DNA from: an uncultured Lachnospiraceae bacterium | GTDB lineage: Bacteria > Bacillota > Clostridia > Lachnospirales > Lachnospiraceae | NCBI GenBank assembly: GCA_948688495.1 | Contig: CAPQSW010000002.1 | Location: forward strand, 53,798 to 117,797 | Reading direction: 5' to 3' | Length of the DNA stretch: 64,000 nt | Position numbers and translations under genes: made by a program | In this document: piece after piece, positions 61,498-64,000 of the stretch | How the letters are laid out: every line of letters starts with the position of its first letter | Position numbering within the stretch: the stretch's first letter is position 1 | The notes under the pieces: model-generated | Told to the model about the DNA's origin: nothing | The model's input: the letters and a program-made list of their open reading frames with translations, nothing else | The model's database searches: none

Positions 61498-63102
61498 ATG
61501 ATGGAAGAATTTCACAGTTTTAGTGAGAAACAGTTTGGATGTTATAAGAGGTTTAAAGGAATCCGTATTCGATCGGGATGCGTTGTGGATGCGATTCAAT
61601 TTGTTTATGACAAGGACGACAGCCTGGCCTGGTATGGCGGTCCTGGTGGGAATCTCAGCGAGTTTTTCTTTGAAGATGGGGAGTTTGTTACCCATGTTGA
61701 CTGGATAACAGGTATGTGGGAAGATTACCCATTATTTGTGACGGCTTACGTTTGTTTCCGGACGAATAAAGGCAGGGAATTTGCGGGAGGAGAGAAAAAT
61801 AAATGCAGGCAGTGCCAGAACCATACGGTGCATGCAGACGAAGGACAGTATTTTCATTCTTTCAGTGGAAGGTATGAGAGGTATTTTCTTGGATTTGATA
61901 CCTGCTACCACCGCACCATGAATCTGCTAAAGTTTGATGACACGCTGCACGTACAAGGCAGGCAGCGTGTCACAGAGATAAGGCTGAATACAGGGTGGGT
62001 GGTTGACGGCATACAGCTTGTATATGATGGCGACAAGGAAACACATTTTCATGGCGGGCCGGGGGGCAGCCGGACAATGCTCAGACTTGGGTCAGATGAA
62101 CATATCTGCTGCATTTCCGGCAAGATTGGCAGATATGAATATCAGGATGGTGATACGCTCTGCCATATTGAGATTACGACGGATAAAGGGAATCGCATTT
62201 GCGGAGGGACAATGCAGGGATGCAGCAATATGAAGGACTTCTGTTACAGGGCAGAGGCGGGGGAACAGATTTTTGCGCTGGCGGGAGAATACCTGGGGTA
62301 TATGCGTAAGCTGGAAGTAGGCATGTATACATTGAAGGGCAGTGCGCCCGCGGCAGGTGAGCGTGTGCAGATGGCTATGGAGTCCGGGGAAGGGGAACAT
62401 ACGCCGGGAAGGACCATGTCTTTGCAGGGCCTGGAGGGCGCTTCCCTGCAAAATGCGGTGAGGTCAGGATGTTTGGATAAAGACGCCCTGGCAGAAATGG
62501 TAGAGTGTACGCTTAGCGCTACAGAGTCTGGCGGGAGATGCAGAGAATGCCTTCAGAGGAGGGCCTATGAGATTAAGTCCACTTCTCTTACCAGGAAATA
62601 TGTCAATACGCCGCAATATATCTTCCGCTCACCACTTGGCTGGGAAATGAAATATAACGAGACGGAACGAAAAATGCGGTCGAAATATCAGAAATATAAT
62701 CAGAACTATACGCCGGTGATCGATCTTAAAAAGCAGAATGGAGAACAGTATAAATATGCAACGACTTTACGGTCGCTTGCAATCAAATCCTCCAGCGACC
62801 CAATGAGCCAGTTTGTATCTGTAGCGTTGGATTTTGAAACCGCAAGGGGGCTTGGGCAGGGCGACCTTGTGCTGGCATATAAACTCATTCCCAATTCCCC
62901 ATTGTTAGGTTTAAGGGAAGGTGGAAAGCTGGGAGGAGAAGATCAGTTCCAGGTTCTTGGCGGTACAGATATCATAGAATTTTATAAATTTACCCAAAAG
63001 AAGTGGTATCAATTTGATTTTAAAGAAAAGGCATGGAAACCGACACGCCGTATCCCATTTAACCAGGAATACCATGAACTTTGGGGCGGCGGTGAATTAT
63101 AG
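61498..63102 (+). CDS. Tandem jacalin-like lectin protein with possible ART-like C-terminus
   Basis: 534-aa protein. Two repeats resemble jacalin-related lectins: CVVDAIQFVYDKDDSLAWYG then GGPGG and FRTNKGREFAGG in repeat 1 (about 14-138), and WVVDGIQLVYDGDKETHFHG then GGPGG, ICCISGKIGRYE and ITTDKGNRICGG in repeat 2 (about 150-285). The C-terminal 160 residues contain YIFRSPLGW, FVSVALDFETARGLG, LVLAYKLIPNSPLLGL and GEDQFQVLGGTDIIEFY. Their order and spacing recall the R-S-E scheme of enterotoxin-like ADP-ribosyltransferases, though the STS and EXE motifs are not exact. No signal peptide. GGAGG sets the start at 61498. The lectin part is the firmer assignment. Confidence 0.75.
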   Translation: MMEEFHSFSEKQFGCYKRFKGIRIRSGCVVDAIQFVYDKDDSLAWYGGPGGNLSEFFFEDGEFVTHVDWITGMWEDYPLFVTAYVCFRTNKGREFAGGEKNKCRQCQNHTVHADEGQYFHSFSGRYERYFLGFDTCYHRTMNLLKFDDTLHVQGRQRVTEIRLNTGWVVDGIQLVYDGDKETHFHGGPGGSRTMLRLGSDEHICCISGKIGRYEYQDGDTLCHIEITTDKGNRICGGTMQGCSNMKDFCYRAEAGEQIFALAGEYLGYMRKLEVGMYTLKGSAPAAGERVQMAMESGEGEHTPGRTMSLQGLEGASLQNAVRSGCLDKDALAEMVECTLSATESGGRCRECLQRRAYEIKSTSLTRKYVNTPQYIFRSPLGWEMKYNETERKMRSKYQKYNQNYTPVIDLKKQNGEQYKYATTLRSLAIKSSSDPMSQFVSVALDFETARGLGQGDLVLAYKLIPNSPLLGLREGGKLGGEDQFQVLGGTDIIEFYKFTQKKWYQFDFKEKAWKPTRRIPFNQEYHELWGGGEL

Positions 63103-63148
63103 CCTGAGCATGTAAAATTGAAGGCGGAAGTGGAGGATTGAAGGAGCT

Positions 63149-64000
63149 ATGCCAAAATCAATCGCTTTTATTATATGCGTAAATGACGAGACATATTTTG
63201 AAGAATGCCTCTTTTATATCGAGCGTCTCCGCCTGCCTGGGGATTTTACAGCGGAGGTCTATCCGGTGCGCAATGCCAGGTCCATTTACCAGGGGTATAA
63301 TCTGGCAATGCAGCATTCCAGTGCGAAATATAAGGTTTATATGCATCAGGATGTATTCTTAATTGAACCTGATATTTTGTTGAAATTTCTTGGGTTCTTT
63401 GAGCAACATCCAAAGGCCGGGATGGCAGGGGTGCTGGGGGCACATGCGCTGTCTTTGGACCGTCGCTTTTACCGCAGCTGGAACCAGGGGAATATCATTG
63501 GCTGCAGTGAGAAGAAGGCATTCCACAACTGCCTGACAAAAAGGTTCTTCCGGGCAGCGGCTTTGGATGGGATGTTTCTGATGACCGCAAAGGATCTCCC
63601 CTGGAGGGAGGATGTGTTGTCAGGCTGGGATTTCTATGATATTTCCCAATCGCTGGAACATACAAAGGCAGGCGGGGAATTGTGGGTGCTTGCAGGACAG
63701 CAGCCGTGGTGTATCCATGACTGCGGGTATCTGGGCCTTACGGGCTATGACCGCGCACAGGAAACATTCTTGGAAGTATATGGGGCGGACGTGCCGGATT
63801 ATACGGGACAGCCCCCGGTTTATCAGGAACAATACCGCCAGCGTTTTGCGCTGATGATGGAGTTGAAAGAGCAGTGGAAAGCATTGATGTTCCTGGACAA
63901 AATACAGGAAGTCCGTGAAGCGCTTGAGAAGACCTTTGATGAACGGTTTGTTGATACGGAAATCGTTGTCCTGAAAAATATACTGGAAATTTTACAGAAA
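63149..64000 (+). CDS. GT2-like glycosyltransferase, 3' end outside window
   Basis: Open frame of at least 284 codons running off the right edge. It starts MPKSIAFIICVNDETYFEECLFYI with AAGGAG before the ATG. The sequence SIYQGYNLAMQHSSAKYKVYMHQDVFLI matches the GT2 subgroup in which HQDV carries the metal-binding acid. LDGMFLMTAKDLPWRED and SGWDFYDIS follow. It marks the return to glycan genes after the lectin/cytolysin-like island. Donor and acceptor unknown. Confidence 0.82.
   Translation, partial: MPKSIAFIICVNDETYFEECLFYIERLRLPGDFTAEVYPVRNARSIYQGYNLAMQHSSAKYKVYMHQDVFLIEPDILLKFLGFFEQHPKAGMAGVLGAHALSLDRRFYRSWNQGNIIGCSEKKAFHNCLTKRFFRAAALDGMFLMTAKDLPWREDVLSGWDFYDISQSLEHTKAGGELWVLAGQQPWCIHDCGYLGLTGYDRAQETFLEVYGADVPDYTGQPPVYQEQYRQRFALMMELKEQWKALMFLDKIQEVREALEKTFDERFVDTEIVVLKNILEILQK

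Noticed and set aside
1..64000. tRNA, rRNA, CRISPR arrays, prophage or conjugation genes
   Set aside because: None recognised on reading; the window is densely packed with protein genes and the gaps are all below 300 bp.

Overview
The window looks like a chromosomal segment of a Gram-positive, low-to-mid GC anaerobe of the class Clostridia, most likely Lachnospiraceae. The signs are strong AGGAGG-type ribosome binding sites, frequent GTG/TTG starts, sigma-A promoters, three genes of the AAA-ATPase-like/PD-(D/E)XK family typical of that group, and a LicA/LicC/LicD set. Species cannot be fixed from the sequence. Almost all of it is a very large glycan-biosynthesis island. No polymerase, flippase, ABC exporter or flagellar structural gene is visible, so the final carrier (capsule, teichoic acid-like polymer or glycosylated flagellin) is not settled by the window. 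It contains no rRNA, tRNA, CRISPR array or transposase that I can recognise.

Layout. (1) 1-14.6 kb: a CDP-deoxysugar cassette (rfbF, rfbH/E1, an aminotransferase, an acetolactate-synthase-like TPP enzyme, an SDR reductase/epimerase, rfbG) with glycosyltransferases and methyltransferases. It is flanked on both sides by paralogous CgeB-like glycosyltransferases. Its composition suggests a branched 3,6-dideoxysugar of the yersiniose type. (2) 14.6-27.6 kb: AAA-ATPase-like copy 1, a GT4, and a complete CMP-pseudaminic acid pathway (pseB, then pseF-pseI-pseH-pseG-pseC). Between pseB and pseF lie a sulfatase-fold protein and a large two-domain transferase. (3) 27.6-36.2 kb: phosphocholine decoration. 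A minus-strand licA-BCCT transporter-HTH/licC operon faces plus-strand AAA copy 2, a small hypothetical, a Uma2-like nuclease, licD and a cytidylyltransferase/Gfo-Idh-MocA fusion. (4) 36.2-54.2 kb: AAA copy 3 followed by a run of unusual multidomain proteins: two radical SAM enzymes, tandem GT2, GT4, a methyltransferase, a GT2/GT9-like fusion, a beta-propeller-like protein, a carbamoyltransferase and an SGNH hydrolase. Many of these carry the same small Rossmann-like module. (5) 54.2-58.8 kb: a second deoxyaminosugar cassette (FdtA-like ketoisomerase, C-methyltransferase, two SDRs, DegT aminotransferase), closed by a perfect 17-bp stem terminator. (6) 58.9-63.1 kb: a non-glycan island with two tandem paralogous membrane-anchored proteins (minus strand) whose C-terminal domains resemble actinoporin-type cytolysins. 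They are divergent from a tandem jacalin-like lectin protein with a possible ADP-ribosyltransferase-like C-terminus. (7) 63.1 kb to the end: the start of another glycosyltransferase gene.

How it fits together. The cassettes make at least three special sugars (a CDP-linked branched deoxysugar, pseudaminic acid, and a 3-amino, probably C-methylated, deoxysugar). These would be assembled by about ten glycosyltransferases and decorated by methyl, carbamoyl, phosphocholine or other phosphodiester, and possibly acyl groups. Most genes overlap or are separated by fewer than 50 bp on the plus strand, so long polycistronic transcription is likely.

The most novel material I see is the shared Rossmann module spread through unrelated enzymes at 37.9-53.4 kb, the tandem radical SAM pair, the cytidylyltransferase-oxidoreductase fusion, the licA gene that lacks any ordinary start codon, and the lectin/cytolysin-like island at 59-63 kb. 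All family assignments come from reading motifs by eye. No database or structure search was possible.
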